A DNA stretch of 38,104 bases from Pirellulales bacterium (GCA_016935315.1 JAFGRD010000021.1:1-38104), one strand, 5' to 3'. Positions 24,534 to 33,505 are shown, counted from the stretch's first letter. Notes: generated by a model from the sequence alone, not told the origin. Made by a program: numbers and translations.

Positions 24534-25139
24534 ATGATGAAGCGCAAGATGCCTTGGGGTACGTACTTGTGGCCGGGGTTGCCCCAGGCTTGGGTAGACG
24601 GCAGTTGGTCCGCCCTGGCAGTTGCGGTTTCGGTGGCGGCCCTGCTGAACCTGGCGTTGTTGAGCAGCTTTGTGTGGACCGAACTGGTTGCCTGGCAGGT
24701 GCGTAACGGCCTATGGATCGCCTTGTGCGGGGTTTGGCTCGGGGCAGGAGTCATGTCGGCCGTTTGGACCCGCCGGCGGGCTTTCGGATCGGAGGAGGAT
24801 CGGTCCGGCGTTGATTTCGCCGAGGCGGTTCAGTATTACCTGACGGGAGACTGGTTTCGGGCCGAGCGCGAACTTCAAAAGCTGCTCGAGAAAGACGCCC
24901 GAGATGCGGAGGCACGCTTGACGTTGGCCACGCTCTTGCGGCACACGGGCCGGCTCGACGAAGCGGAAGGACAGTTGCAGCGGCTTTCCCGGCTCGAGGG
25001 CGCCGGGAAGTGGGAATTGGAGATAGGACGCGAACGGGAGTTGTTGGCCGACGCGCGAACGAAAGTACCGACCGAGGATGAAGCAGCGGCCGGCCCCGGG
25101 GCCGCCGATCCGTCGGATGAGGTTCGACCGGCGGCCTGA
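24534..25139 (+). CDS. Membrane protein with TPR-like tail, unknown function
   Basis: A 201-residue protein. Two hydrophobic helices (about 25-46 and 55-76) form an inner-membrane hairpin, followed by a cytoplasmic part with about two TPR-like helix pairs: AVQYYLTGDWFRAERELQKL (98-117) and DAEARLTLATLLRHTGRLDEAEGQL (about 123-147). The C-terminus is acidic and low-complexity. GGAAGGA precedes two consecutive ATG codons. It ends 80 bp before clpC with no terminator between, so the two genes are probably cotranscribed. The gene is not recognised beyond the TPR; a scaffold or adaptor role near Clp is a guess from context. Confidence 0.75.
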   Translation: MMKRKMPWGTYLWPGLPQAWVDGSWSALAVAVSVAALLNLALLSSFVWTELVAWQVRNGLWIALCGVWLGAGVMSAVWTRRRAFGSEEDRSGVDFAEAVQYYLTGDWFRAERELQKLLEKDARDAEARLTLATLLRHTGRLDEAEGQLQRLSRLEGAGKWELEIGRERELLADARTKVPTEDEAAAGPGAADPSDEVRPAA

Positions 25140-25219
25140 AGCACTCGAACCAAAGCGGTCCAACCGCAGCAGACAAGACACAAACGGAACAGGACACGAA
25201 CGTCCAAGAGAGATCTGCC

Positions 25220-27775
25220 ATGTACGAGCGATTTACCGACCGGGCCAGGAAGGTCATGCAATTGGCCAACCAGGAAGCACAGCGCTTCAACCACGAATAC
25301 ATCGGAACCGAGCATATTCTGCTGGGGCTGATCAAGGAGGGCAGCGGAGTAGCGGCCAACGTGCTGAAGAACCTCGACGTCGATCTCCGCAAGATCCGGC
25401 TGGAAGTCGAAAAGCTCGTCCAGAGCGGACCCGACATGGTGACCATGGGGAAGTTGCCCCAAACGCCGCGGGCAAAGAAGGTCATCGAGTATTCCATGGA
25501 GGAAGCCCGAAACCTCAACCACAACTACGTCGGAACGGAACACATCCTGCTGGGGTTGTTGCGCGAACAGGAGGGCGTGGCCGCCCAAGTCCTCATGAAC
25601 CTGGGCCTGAAGCTGGAAGAGGTCCGCGAGGAAGTGCTGAACCTGCTCGGCCACGGCGTGGAAGGGCCCGAGGCCACCGAGCGCGGCGGGGGAATCGGAC
25701 CCGGCGCGGGCACGCAGCGCAGCGGCAAGTCCAAGACTCCGGCCCTGGACAGCTTCGGACGCGACCTGACCGAATTGGCCCGACAGGGCAAGCTCGATCC
25801 GGTCATTGGCCGCGAGACCGAAATCGAGCGGACCATGCAGATCCTCAGCCGGCGCACCAAGAACAATCCCGTCCTGCTCGGCGAGGCCGGCGTCGGCAAG
25901 ACGGCCATCGTCGAAGGCTTTGCTCAGCAGGTTGTCGAAGGCAACGTTCCCGAGCTCCTGATGGAGCGCCGGATTGTCGTGCTCGACCTGGCGATGATGG
26001 TCGCCGGCACGAAGTACCGTGGCCAGTTCGAGGAGCGGATCAAGGCGGTGATGAACGAAGTCCGCCGGGCGAAGAACACGATCCTGTTTATCGACGAGTT
26101 GCACACGCTGGTCGGTGCCGGCGGCGCCGAAGGGGCCATCGACGCCAGCAACGTGCTGAAGCCGGCCCTCTCCCGCGGCGAAATCCAGTGCATCGGCGCC
26201 ACCACACTCGACGAATACCGCAAGTACATCGAGAAAGACACCGCGTTGGACCGCCGCTTCCAACTGGTGATGGTCGAGCCGTCGACCAAGGGGGAAACGA
26301 TCGAAATACTTCGCGGGTTGCGCGATCGCTACGAGCAACACCATCACGTGCAGATTACCGACGACGCGGTCGAGGCGGCCGTCGAGCTTTCCGGCCGCTA
26401 CATCACCGGCCGCTGCCTGCCCGACAAGGCCATCGACGTGATCGACGAAGCCGGTGCCCGGATCCACCTGAAATCGATGACCCGGCCGCCCGACTTGAAG
26501 GAGATCGACGAGGAGGTCGAGACCCTCAATCGGGAAAAAGAGGAGGCCGTGGCCAATCAGGATTTTGAGAAGGCCGCGTCATTGCGCGATCAGGCCGACA
26601 AGCTGAAGAAGAAGAAACAGACCATCACTCACGAGTGGCGGGAGAAATCGCGCGAAACCGACGGCGTGGTGGATGAAGACGTGATTGCCGAGGTCGTCTC
26701 GAAAATCACCGGCATTCCGCTGACGCGGCTCTCGACCGAAGACTCGATGCGGCTGATGCAGATGGAAGACGATTTGCACAAGCGGGTGATCAGCCAGCAC
26801 GAGGCGATCAAGTCGATCTCCAAGGCGGTCCGCCGCAGCCGCAGCGGGTTGAAGGACCCCAAGCGGCCCACCGGGTGCTTCGTGTTTGCCGGGCCGACGG
26901 GCGTCGGCAAGACGCTGTTGGCCAAGGCCCTGGCCGAATTCATGTTCGGCGACGACGATGCGCTGATCCAAATCGACATGAGCGAGTACATGGAAAAGCA
27001 CAACGTCAGCCGGCTGATCGGTGCCCCGCCGGGATACGTCGGCTTCGAGGAAGGTGGCCAGTTGACCGAGAAGATCCGTCGCCGGCCGTACGCGGTCGTG
27101 CTGCTGGACGAGATCGAGAAAGCGCATCCTGATTGCTTCAACATGCTCCTGCAGGTGATGGAGGAGGGCCGCCTGACAGACAGTTTCGGTCGCAACGTGG
27201 ACTTCCGCAACACGATCGTGATCATGACCACCAACGCCGGGGCCGAGGCGATCAAGAACGAAGCCTCGTTCGGCTTCCAGAAGCCCGACGACGATGCGTC
27301 CTACGAGAGCATGAAAGAGCGGGTCCAGGAACAAATCGAAAAGGTCTTCCGTCCCGAGTTCCTTAACCGCGTCGACGACGTGATCGTCTTCCGCCACCTG
27401 ACCAACGACGACCTGAAAGACGTGATTGATCTGGAGTTGGGCAAGGTGCGCCAGCGGCTCGAAGAGCGAGGTCTGAGCCTCGTGCTTTCCGACGAGGCCA
27501 AGAAAGTACTGATCAAGAAAGGCTCCAACCTCGATTTCGGCGCCCGGCCGTTGCGCCGCGCGATCGAGAACTACGTCGAGGACCCGCTTTCCGAGGAACT
27601 GCTCAAAGGTGAGTTCCAGGGTATGGACACGATCACCGTGGAGGTCAAAGAGGTCGGCGGCAAGAAGCAGTTGTTCTTCGAAGGCTCGGTCGAAGAGCCG
27701 GCAAAAGCACCCCCGCCGGTCGGCGCCGCGGCTGAAGGAGGTTCCGGCAAGGATTCGCCCGCCGGAGCCGGCTAG
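25220..27775 (+). CDS. clpC: ATP-dependent Clp protease ATP-binding subunit ClpC
   Basis: An 851-residue AAA+ unfoldase that feeds proteins to ClpP. Order: Clp_N double repeat (1-145, with [15 protein letters not shown] and [16 protein letters not shown]); NBD1 with Walker A GEAGVGKT (221-228), Walker B ILFIDELH and [13 protein letters not shown]; the M-domain with a UVR motif (about 428-466), which marks ClpC rather than ClpA or ClpB; NBD2 with GPTGVGKT (558-565) and [13 protein letters not shown]; and a small C-terminal domain. FGF (684-686) sits where the ClpP-docking (I/L/V)G(F/L) loop is expected. The tail after about 820 is Ala/Pro/Gly-rich. No McsA, McsB or CtsR neighbours are seen. 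It is linked upstream to a TPR membrane protein, and a divergent gene carries a second Clp_N domain. Confidence 0.97.
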   Translation: MYERFTDRARKVMQLANQEAQRFNHEYIGTEHILLGLIKEGSGVAANVLKNLDVDLRKIRLEVEKLVQSGPDMVTMGKLPQTPRAKKVIEYSMEEARNLNHNYVGTEHILLGLLREQEGVAAQVLMNLGLKLEEVREEVLNLLGHGVEGPEATERGGGIGPGAGTQRSGKSKTPALDSFGRDLTELARQGKLDPVIGRETEIERTMQILSRRTKNNPVLLGEAGVGKTAIVEGFAQQVVEGNVPELLMERRIVVLDLAMMVAGTKYRGQFEERIKAVMNEVRRAKNTILFIDELHTLVGAGGAEGAIDASNVLKPALSRGEIQCIGATTLDEYRKYIEKDTALDRRFQLVMVEPSTKGETIEILRGLRDRYEQHHHVQITDDAVEAAVELSGRYITGRCLPDKAIDVIDEAGARIHLKSMTRPPDLKEIDEEVETLNREKEEAVANQDFEKAASLRDQADKLKKKKQTITHEWREKSRETDGVVDEDVIAEVVSKITGIPLTRLSTEDSMRLMQMEDDLHKRVISQHEAIKSISKAVRRSRSGLKDPKRPTGCFVFAGPTGVGKTLLAKALAEFMFGDDDALIQIDMSEYMEKHNVSRLIGAPPGYVGFEEGGQLTEKIRRRPYAVVLLDEIEKAHPDCFNMLLQVMEEGRLTDSFGRNVDFRNTIVIMTTNAGAEAIKNEASFGFQKPDDDASYESMKERVQEQIEKVFRPEFLNRVDDVIVFRHLTNDDLKDVIDLELGKVRQRLEERGLSLVLSDEAKKVLIKKGSNLDFGARPLRRAIENYVEDPLSEELLKGEFQGMDTITVEVKEVGGKKQLFFEGSVEEPAKAPPPVGAAAEGGSGKDSPAGAG

Positions 27776-27810
27776 GGTTGGCGGCACATCGACGCCGGGT
27801 TCCCCGCAAC

Positions 27811-27835
27811 ACTTCAGCCGAATCGTAGCTGAAGT
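27811..27835 (+). terminator. Terminator-like hairpin after clpC
   Basis: ACTTCAGC and GCTGAAGT form a perfect 8-bp stem with a 9-nt loop, starting 36 bp after the clpC stop. No T-tract follows, so it may be an mRNA 3'-end stabiliser instead. Confidence 0.35.
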
Positions 27836-27990
27836 CGCCTTGGTTGCCCCGCGCAATCTGCCCTCATTGAGACCCCGGTTCGCGCTGCGCAGGATACCTG
27901 TATCTCCCAGTATGCGCATTCCCTGCTGCCGGGGCAATCGGTAAAGTTCCCTCAAGCCGCAAGCTCGCAATGGCGATTTGAGAGGGAGAA

Positions 27991-28100
27991 GCCTTATTGG
28001 CGTTTGCACGATCAATGCGCGAAGGCGACCAACGGGAGCCCGATTTTTTTGGCCTCCCGTTGGTCGGCCTCGATCCTTGACGATGCAGACATCCATAGGC
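27991..28100 (+). repeat. Dispersed palindromic repeat, copy C (complete)
   Basis: This 110-bp element is palindromic along its whole length. The outer arms GCCTTATTGGCGTTTGCA and, reversed, GCCTATGGATGTCTGCA are imperfect inverted repeats. The core is a perfect 13-bp stem CGACCAACGGGAG (28026-28038) with CTCCCGTTGGTCG (28054-28066), and the loop contains seven T in a row. It lies between clpC and mlaE. Confidence 0.85.
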
Positions 28101-28203
28101 TTGTGACGCGCCGCCTGGGGGGGCGCGACGCCGAATACGCAAACGACTGCCTTCTCCTTCTGCGATTGTCACCAATCGCCAACAGGGCATTGGAACTCCT
28201 CCC

Positions 28204-29082
28204 ATGGCCAGCGGCTCCAACATCTCGCTCTCCGACGACCGGGTCGGCTCCGGCGGTCCGGCACAGGCCGTGGCCGATTGGGTTGCCGACCTGGGCGGCG
28301 TGGTCATCGATTGGATGATCGGGCTGGGCAGCATCGCTGTGTTCGCGCTGCGGACGCTGAGCTGGCTGACCATGCGACTGCCTGCCCGGGAGACCATCCT
28401 GCCGAATTTCTACCAGATCGGCGTATTGAGTCTGCCGGTGGTGGCGTTGACGGGCACGTTCATCGGCATGGTGCTGGTCGTGCAGAGCTACACGCAGTTC
28501 CGCATGATGAATATCGAGACGCAGCTCGGGGCGGTGATCAGCATGTCGCTGGTTCGCGAGTTGGGGCCCGTGCTGGCCGCCACCATGTTGGCCGGCCGGG
28601 TGGGAAGCTCGATGGCGGCCGAGCTGGGGACCATGCGGGTGACCGAGCAGATCGACGCGCTGAGCAGCATGGGTGCCAACCCGATCCACTATCTGGTTGT
28701 CCCGCGCTTTCTCGGCTGTCTGGTACTGATTCCCACGCTGGTGATCATGGCCGACTTCATGGGCGTGGCCGGCGCCGCGTTCTTCGCCGTGTACCTCAAA
28801 GGAATCGACTGGCACCACTACGTGGCCAATGCCCGGCAATTCGTGGGCAACTTCGATCTGTTCGTCGGCGTTTTCAAGAGCCTGTTCTTCGGGGCGGCCA
28901 TCGCCCTGATCGGTTGCCACCGCGGCTTCCATTGCGATCCCGGCGCCGAAGGCGTGGGCCGGGCGGCCACTTCGGCGTTTGTCCACTCGTTCGTCGTCAT
29001 CTTGCTGCTGGACCTGGTGTTGGGGATCGTGCTGGACGCCATCTACTATGCCGTATGGCCCGAGGCCCCCAAGCTCTTCTGA
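28204..29082 (+). CDS. mlaE: MlaE-type ABC transporter permease
   Basis: 292 residues, an inner-membrane permease of the MlaE family (phospholipid transport between inner and outer membranes). Residues 1-30 are polar; about five or six hydrophobic helices follow. Family landmarks are VVALTGTFIGMVLVVQSY (about 80-97), LVRELGPVLAATMLAGRVGSS (here LVRELGPVLAA and LAGRVGSSMAAELGTM, about 119-145), VTEQIDALSSMGANP, and near the end CHRGFHCDPGAEGVGRAAT, which replaces the proteobacterial CYYGY form. It starts a three-gene unit: mlaF begins 22 bp downstream. The ATG at 28204 has no good ribosome site. Confidence 0.95.
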   Translation: MASGSNISLSDDRVGSGGPAQAVADWVADLGGVVIDWMIGLGSIAVFALRTLSWLTMRLPARETILPNFYQIGVLSLPVVALTGTFIGMVLVVQSYTQFRMMNIETQLGAVISMSLVRELGPVLAATMLAGRVGSSMAAELGTMRVTEQIDALSSMGANPIHYLVVPRFLGCLVLIPTLVIMADFMGVAGAAFFAVYLKGIDWHHYVANARQFVGNFDLFVGVFKSLFFGAAIALIGCHRGFHCDPGAEGVGRAATSAFVHSFVVILLLDLVLGIVLDAIYYAVWPEAPKLF

Positions 29083-29104
29083 GACGCGCCGAGTCGAGAC
29101 AACC

Positions 29105-29938
29105 ATGGTCAAAACCACATCCAACCCGAAATCGCTGGGGCCGCCGTTGGTCCGGCTCGAAGGGCTTAGCATCGACTTCGGGCCGCTTCAGGTGCTCCGC
29201 GGGATCGATTTGGAGCTCCGGCGGGGTCAGACGCTGGCCGTCATCGGCGAAAGCGGATGCGGCAAGACGGTGTTGTTGAAGACGATCATCGGGCTCTTGC
29301 AGCCGACCCGCGGCGCGGTTCACTTCGACGGGCTGAATCTGGCCGATCTCAACGAGAAGGAGTTGACGCGGCAACGGGCCCGCTTCGGCTTCCTTTTTCA
29401 GCAGGCAGCCCTGTTCGACAGCATGACGGTGGCCCAGAACGTGGCCTTTCCCTTGCGGCAGCATACCAGCAGAAGCACGGCCGATATCAACGACATCGTG
29501 CTGGCCCGGCTGGCCGAAGTCGGCTTGCCCGAAGACGTGATCGGCAAAAAGCCGGCCGAGCTTTCCGGCGGAATGCGCAAGCGAGTGGGTCTGGCGAGGG
29601 CCTTGGCCATCGAGCCGGAAATCATGCTTTACGACGAGCCGACCACCGGGCTGGACCCGATCATGAGCGACGTCATCAATGAGCTGATGATCCACACCCG
29701 CCGCCAACACCCGGTGACCAGTGTGATCGTCACCCACGACATGCGTACGGCGCGGAAGGTGGCAGACCGCGTGGTCATGCTCTTCCCATCCGCCCGACTT
29801 GCTCCGGACGAGCCGCAAATCCTCTACGACGGACCGCCGGAGGCAATCGACGCGGCGCCCGACGGGCGGGTTTCGCAATTCGTCCGGGGCGAAGCCCGAG
29901 AACGGCTGATGGAAATGCGTCAGGAGAACGGGAGATAG
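29105..29938 (+). CDS. mlaF: MlaF-type ABC transporter ATPase
   Basis: 277 residues, the cytoplasmic ATPase that energises the MlaE permease. Walker A is GESGCGKT with the following VLLK, the Q-loop lies in FGFLFQQAALFDSMTV, the signature is LSGGMRKRVGLARAL, Walker B is IMLYDEPTTGLDP, and the switch histidine is in VIVTHDM. The Met-Lys signature variant (SGGMRKR) is typical of the Mla branch rather than of importers. The ATG at 29105 was chosen because the longer open frame upstream overlaps mlaE. mlaD starts 3 bp after its stop, so translation is probably coupled. Confidence 0.95.
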   Translation: MVKTTSNPKSLGPPLVRLEGLSIDFGPLQVLRGIDLELRRGQTLAVIGESGCGKTVLLKTIIGLLQPTRGAVHFDGLNLADLNEKELTRQRARFGFLFQQAALFDSMTVAQNVAFPLRQHTSRSTADINDIVLARLAEVGLPEDVIGKKPAELSGGMRKRVGLARALAIEPEIMLYDEPTTGLDPIMSDVINELMIHTRRQHPVTSVIVTHDMRTARKVADRVVMLFPSARLAPDEPQILYDGPPEAIDAAPDGRVSQFVRGEARERLMEMRQENGR

Positions 29939-29941
29939 TCC

Positions 29942-31027
29942 ATGAACGAACGGATGATGCAGTTTCGTGTCGGCGTCATGGTCCTGGCCACCTTGTTGAT
30001 CACCGGTATCCTGGTGGCGTTGATCAACGAGCCCCGCGCCCTGATGCCCGGCGCGTCGTACACCGTCCACATCCGGTTCCGCCAGGCCCCCAACGTGACC
30101 CAACACACGCCGATCCGCAAGAGCGGTATCCTCATCGGCCGCGTCGGCAATGTGCGGCTCTTGGACGACGGCGGCGTCCTGGTGACCACCGAGCTCGACG
30201 GCGACAAGCGGCTGCGGCACAACGAGATCTTCCGGATCGTCAACGATCTGTTCGGCGATGCGGTCATCAACGTCGTTCCCAGCGACGACCTCAACGCCGC
30301 GGATACGTTCGTTCGCGATGGCGAGCAGCTCAACGGCGTGGTCGTTCCCAGTCCCGGACAGGTGATCCAGGACTTGGACGAACGGCTCGACGGCGTGATG
30401 GTCACGGTGACCGAAGCGGGCAACGCGCTGACCCGAGCCGGCGAAGATCTGAGCAAGGCCGCCTGCAACGTCAACTCGCTGTTGGACGCCAACGGCCAGC
30501 AGATCACCGATGCCATCGCCCAGGCCAAGGAAACGCTGGCGGCGGTCGAAAAGGTCGCCGACGGAACCAGTGAGGTGTTCGGGGATGAGCAGACCCGGCT
30601 GCGGCTGAGGCGATCCATCGACGGACTGCCCGACACGCTGGATTCCATGGGACGGACGATCGAAAAGGCGGAGTTCGTGCTGCGGCGGTTTGTCGATCCG
30701 TCCGAGCAGACGGGCGAAAGCCGTATCGACCAGATCTTTCGCACCATGGACAGTGTCGATAAGGCCATGGGCCACGTGGCCGTGTTCAGCGAAGAGATGG
30801 AGACCTTCAGCAGGAACCTCAATAGTGAGGACGGCTCGCTGGGCCGGTTCATCCATGACCCCGAGCTCTACACCCACTTGAACCGGGCGGCCAAACGCAT
30901 CGACGACGTCAGTTGGCGACTGGAACCGATCGTTGACGACGTCCGTGTCTTCACGGACAAGATCGCGCGACACCCGGAAATGCTCGGCGTTCGTGGGGCC
31001 CTGGAGCGACGGGCGGGGGTCAAGTGA
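29942..31027 (+). CDS. mlaD: MlaD-type MCE domain lipid-binding protein
   Basis: 361 residues. One N-terminal TM helix (about 9-28) anchors the protein in the inner membrane; the MCE domain follows (about 37-115, with APNVTQHTPIRKSGILIGRVG), and then a long helical region (about 140-345) as in MCE proteins that form a periplasmic tube or needle. This is about twice the length of E. coli MlaD (183), whose C-terminal part is short. GGGAGA precedes the ATG. With mlaE and mlaF it forms the minimal membrane complex; no MlaA, MlaB or MlaC is encoded nearby. The direction of transport cannot be told from sequence. Confidence 0.93.
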   Translation: MNERMMQFRVGVMVLATLLITGILVALINEPRALMPGASYTVHIRFRQAPNVTQHTPIRKSGILIGRVGNVRLLDDGGVLVTTELDGDKRLRHNEIFRIVNDLFGDAVINVVPSDDLNAADTFVRDGEQLNGVVVPSPGQVIQDLDERLDGVMVTVTEAGNALTRAGEDLSKAACNVNSLLDANGQQITDAIAQAKETLAAVEKVADGTSEVFGDEQTRLRLRRSIDGLPDTLDSMGRTIEKAEFVLRRFVDPSEQTGESRIDQIFRTMDSVDKAMGHVAVFSEEMETFSRNLNSEDGSLGRFIHDPELYTHLNRAAKRIDDVSWRLEPIVDDVRVFTDKIARHPEMLGVRGALERRAGVK

Positions 31028-31112
31028 GGACTGGCAAGAGAGGCAACACTTTCGCCCAATGGCGGCTGAGGCGACCCGTGGCCGAATTCACAACAAGTCA
31101 GCTCGCTTGGAT

Positions 31113-31142
31113 ACCTATTGACGTTTGCACAGTCGATGCGCC
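31113..31142 (+). repeat. Half-copy of the dispersed palindromic repeat (copy D)
   Basis: CTATTGACGTTTGCACAG followed by TCGATGCGC matches the outer left arm of copies A and C, but the core stem and right arm are missing. It lies between the convergent mlaD and PEGA genes. Confidence 0.6.
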
Positions 31143-31153
31143 TTCAGCTACCA

Positions 31154-31768
31154 CTATCGCCCACCGCCTCCCGACGGCAACGGATAGACCGACTGCCCGC
31201 CAATACCTTGCGGCGTCGGAAGCGGCTCGGCCACGCCCGTCCGAGGAACGGGCGACAGCGGCACCGCCGACCCGGGATATAAGGGGGCCGTCGGCGCCAA
31301 CGGGGCCAGTGAGGCGGGCGCTGGCACGCCGCGACGCAAACCCTCGGCGCGTCCGAGCAGCTCCTCGGTCGGTACGATCCTCTGTGGGGTCAACTGGTAG
31401 CAGAACTCGCGTTGATCCCGAATCTCGCTCGGGACCACGTTCTCGCTGACGAAGTCCAGCGGCGGAATCTCGTACCATGGCGCGGGGACAGACTGCATTA
31501 CGGTGAGCGTCTCGTAGCCGTCCTTGACCAGGCGGATCTTCCGGGTTCCGTAGTAGAGGTAGCTCTGCGTTACGGGCGTCGTGCCGATTTCGTAGTCGTC
31601 GATGTACACCAGTGCGCCGGGGGGATTGGAGCGGATCGTCATCCGCCGCCGCACACAGCCGCTCTGGCACGCGCAGAGAGCCAGAACGGCCAGCAGACAG
31701 AGGGAGAATCGCTGGCCGCGAGTCCATGCACCGCCGATAGGATGGGAACTGGGGACAGAAAGAGGCAT
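31154..31768 (-). CDS. PEGA-domain lipoprotein
   Basis: About 204 residues from the ATG at 31768 (31825 would add 19). A basic start and hydrophobic core FSLCLLAVLALCAC end in a plausible lipobox LCAC with C34 as the lipidated residue. The PEGA domain follows at once (about 41-90: RRMTIRSNPPGALVYIDD, EIGTTPVTQSYLYYGTR, VKDGYETLTV). The middle part (YEIPPLDFVSENVVPSEIRD) resembles a planctomycete-conserved segment, and the tail is Pro/Ala-rich. It is probably anchored in an envelope membrane. PEGA proteins often bind the cell surface, but no function is established for this group. It is divergent from the PP2C gene and convergent with mlaD. Confidence 0.83.
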   Translation of the reverse strand: MPLSVPSSHPIGGAWTRGQRFSLCLLAVLALCACQSGCVRRRMTIRSNPPGALVYIDDYEIGTTPVTQSYLYYGTRKIRLVKDGYETLTVMQSVPAPWYEIPPLDFVSENVVPSEIRDQREFCYQLTPQRIVPTEELLGRAEGLRRGVPAPASLAPLAPTAPLYPGSAVPLSPVPRTGVAEPLPTPQGIGGQSVYPLPSGGGGR

Positions 31769-31865
31769 TTTCAGACGCTTCGCAGAGGTGCGGTCGGGGC
31801 GGGAGTATAGTGGCTGGGACGCCATTCTCCTAGGCCGCTTCGTCCGGAATCGACCACACCAGGCA

Positions 31866-31895
31866 CTGGCTCGGGATTACGGGCACCGCTACAAT
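31866..31895 (+). promoter_or_regulatory. Weak promoter candidate for the PP2C gene
   Basis: TACAAT (31890-31895) is a good -10 box; the best -35 is CTGGCT (31866-31871) at 18 nt. It lies in the 205-bp divergent region between the PEGA and PP2C genes, about 80 bp before the PP2C ATG. Confidence 0.3.
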
Positions 31896-31973
31896 GCAGA
31901 TGTTGCGTTCCCGAGGGATGAACCCGCAGGTAGGCACATAGACCGCCCAGAAGAGTTACTGCCCGTCGAGACG

Positions 31974-33272
31974 ATGGATCAAGCCGCCACCATTTGGGAC
32001 CACTGCCTTCAGCACACTGCACTGAGCGACGTCGGCCTCAGACGCGCCAACAACCAGGACGCGATGGCTGTGGTCATCGCCGGCAGCCAGGAGCTATGGC
32101 AGCGGCGCGGGCACTTGTTCGTGGTGGCCGACGGCATGGGTGCCCACGCTGCCGGCGAATTGGCCAGTAAATTGGCCACCGACACGATTGCCCTGGCCTA
32201 CAGCAAACGGCTTGATCTCCCGCCGGCCGAGGCGCTTTTTGAGGCCACGCGCCAGGCCAATCAGCACATCCACGATTGCGGGCAGGCCGATCCCGATTTT
32301 CGAGGGATGGGCACGACCAGCACCGCACTGCTGCTGTTGCCCGAAGGGGCCGTGCTGGCCCACGTGGGCGATAGCCGGGCGTATCGGCTACGCGACGGCT
32401 GCCTCGAACAGTTGACGTTCGACCACAGCTTGATCTGGGAAATGCGCTCGGCCGGACAGATTGCGGAAGACAAGATTCCCGACTACATCCCCAGGAACAT
32501 CATCACCCGTTCGCTCGGGCCCAGCACGATCGTCGACATCGATCTGGAAGGACCGTTCCCGATCGAGCCCGGCGACACCTTTCTGCTCTGCAGCGACGGC
32601 CTCTCGGGGCCGGTCAAGGACGGAGAAATCGGAGCCATTCTCCATTGCATGCCACCGGACGAGTCCGCTCGGGCGCTGGTCAACCTGGCCAATCTGCGAG
32701 GTGGGCCCGACAACATCAGTGTGATCGTGGTCCGGGTTGTCGGGCCCCTGCTTGCCCGAACGCAGGGCGCCGGGCCCCGTTCTCCCGCGGTCGCCTCGAC
32801 CGACGGCTCGGGGAACCCCCTGGTTTGGACAATCCCGGGCGTTTGCGGTCTGGGTGCGGTTGGGGCGGCCGTCACCCAGCGCTGGATCCTCGCGCTGATT
32901 TGTCTGATCGGGGCCGTGGCGGCGGGAATCGCCGGCTGGACCCGGCGTTCCGGCGAAAGTCCAACGATCACCTCGCCGCCCGGCAAACCGCTGGGCAAGG
33001 GGCCCTACGTCAGCATCACCTGTCCGGCTGACGGCAAGTTCGTGCAACAGTTGGCCGACATGGTCCAGGACTTGTGTGATGCGGCCATCCGCGAGGACTG
33101 GGTGGTCGACTGGCCACAGCTCAATGCGTTCCGCCAGAAGGCCGCCGCCGCCCGAGAAGCCGCGGCGGACAGCGGGGGCGTGCAAGAGTACTTCCGGGCC
33201 ATCGATTTCGTGATGGGCCAGTTGAAGCGGCAACGCAGGAACGGCAATCCACCCGGCCGCACAGAAGGATAG
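31974..33272 (+). CDS. PP2C-type serine/threonine phosphatase with C-terminal membrane anchor
   Basis: 432 residues. The PP2C domain (about 10-255) removes phosphate from Ser/Thr residues using two metal ions; the metal aspartates are visible as D29 (RANNQDA), D53 (VVADGMG), D208 (LLCSDGL) and D246 (GGPDNIS), with GMGTTSTALL and VGDSRAYRLR between. Two hydrophobic segments (about 284-301 and 304-322) follow, then an approximately 100-residue helical tail that may lie back in the cytoplasm. The open frame extends upstream to 31602 but that part overlaps the divergent PEGA gene, so the ATG at 31974 is used. It probably counteracts Hanks-type kinases, which are abundant in planctomycetes; none is encoded in this window. 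Confidence 0.92.
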   Translation: MDQAATIWDHCLQHTALSDVGLRRANNQDAMAVVIAGSQELWQRRGHLFVVADGMGAHAAGELASKLATDTIALAYSKRLDLPPAEALFEATRQANQHIHDCGQADPDFRGMGTTSTALLLLPEGAVLAHVGDSRAYRLRDGCLEQLTFDHSLIWEMRSAGQIAEDKIPDYIPRNIITRSLGPSTIVDIDLEGPFPIEPGDTFLLCSDGLSGPVKDGEIGAILHCMPPDESARALVNLANLRGGPDNISVIVVRVVGPLLARTQGAGPRSPAVASTDGSGNPLVWTIPGVCGLGAVGAAVTQRWILALICLIGAVAAGIAGWTRRSGESPTITSPPGKPLGKGPYVSITCPADGKFVQQLADMVQDLCDAAIREDWVVDWPQLNAFRQKAAAAREAAADSGGVQEYFRAIDFVMGQLKRQRRNGNPPGRTEG

Positions 33273-33385
33273 ACGCGCCCGCCTGAACAGGTGGATCGAG
33301 GTGTCCGATCCTCCCAGGTTTTCGCGTCTTTGCCTCTCCGGCCCCCGCTGTTTGCCCAAAATACCACCGGAGCTCCTCGCTCGTC

Positions 33386-33415
33386 TTGCCGCGGCACGCC
33401 GTCTGATGGTACACT
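33386..33415 (+). promoter_or_regulatory. Candidate promoter of the two-component genes
   Basis: TTGCCG (33386-33391), 18 nt, then TACACT (33410-33415); both boxes match the consensus at four positions. It lies about 95 bp upstream of the kinase start. Confidence 0.38.
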
Positions 33416-33505
33416 CCGCTGCTGCAAGTTCAGGAGGAACAGTGTCTGGATGGACCCCTTGCGTCCGGGCACGCTTCTATCGCCAGTGCGACAAGGAGGT
33501 CGCCG

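Larger units (their letters stand above)
27776..28203. other. Intergenic region between clpC and mlaE
   Basis: There are 428 bp without a gene. It holds a perfect 8-bp hairpin (27811-27835), an imperfect inverted repeat TCCCTCAA/TTGAGAGGGA (27948-27955 with 27978-27987), and the best copy of the dispersed palindromic repeat (27991-28100). No clear mlaE promoter or ribosome site was found. Confidence 0.6.

Noticed and set aside
26579-28096. 505-residue antisense open frame over clpC
   Set aside because: Shadow of clpC; its start lies in the palindromic repeat and there is no ribosome site.
31602-31973. Upstream extension of the PP2C frame
   Set aside because: Antisense to the PEGA lipoprotein gene and outside the PP2C domain.
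33407-33427. Possible sigma-54 promoter (TGGTAC...CTGCTGC) before the kinase gene
   Set aside because: The GG-to-GC spacing is 11 rather than 10 and the -12 element is poor; a sigma-70-like pair in the same place fits better.
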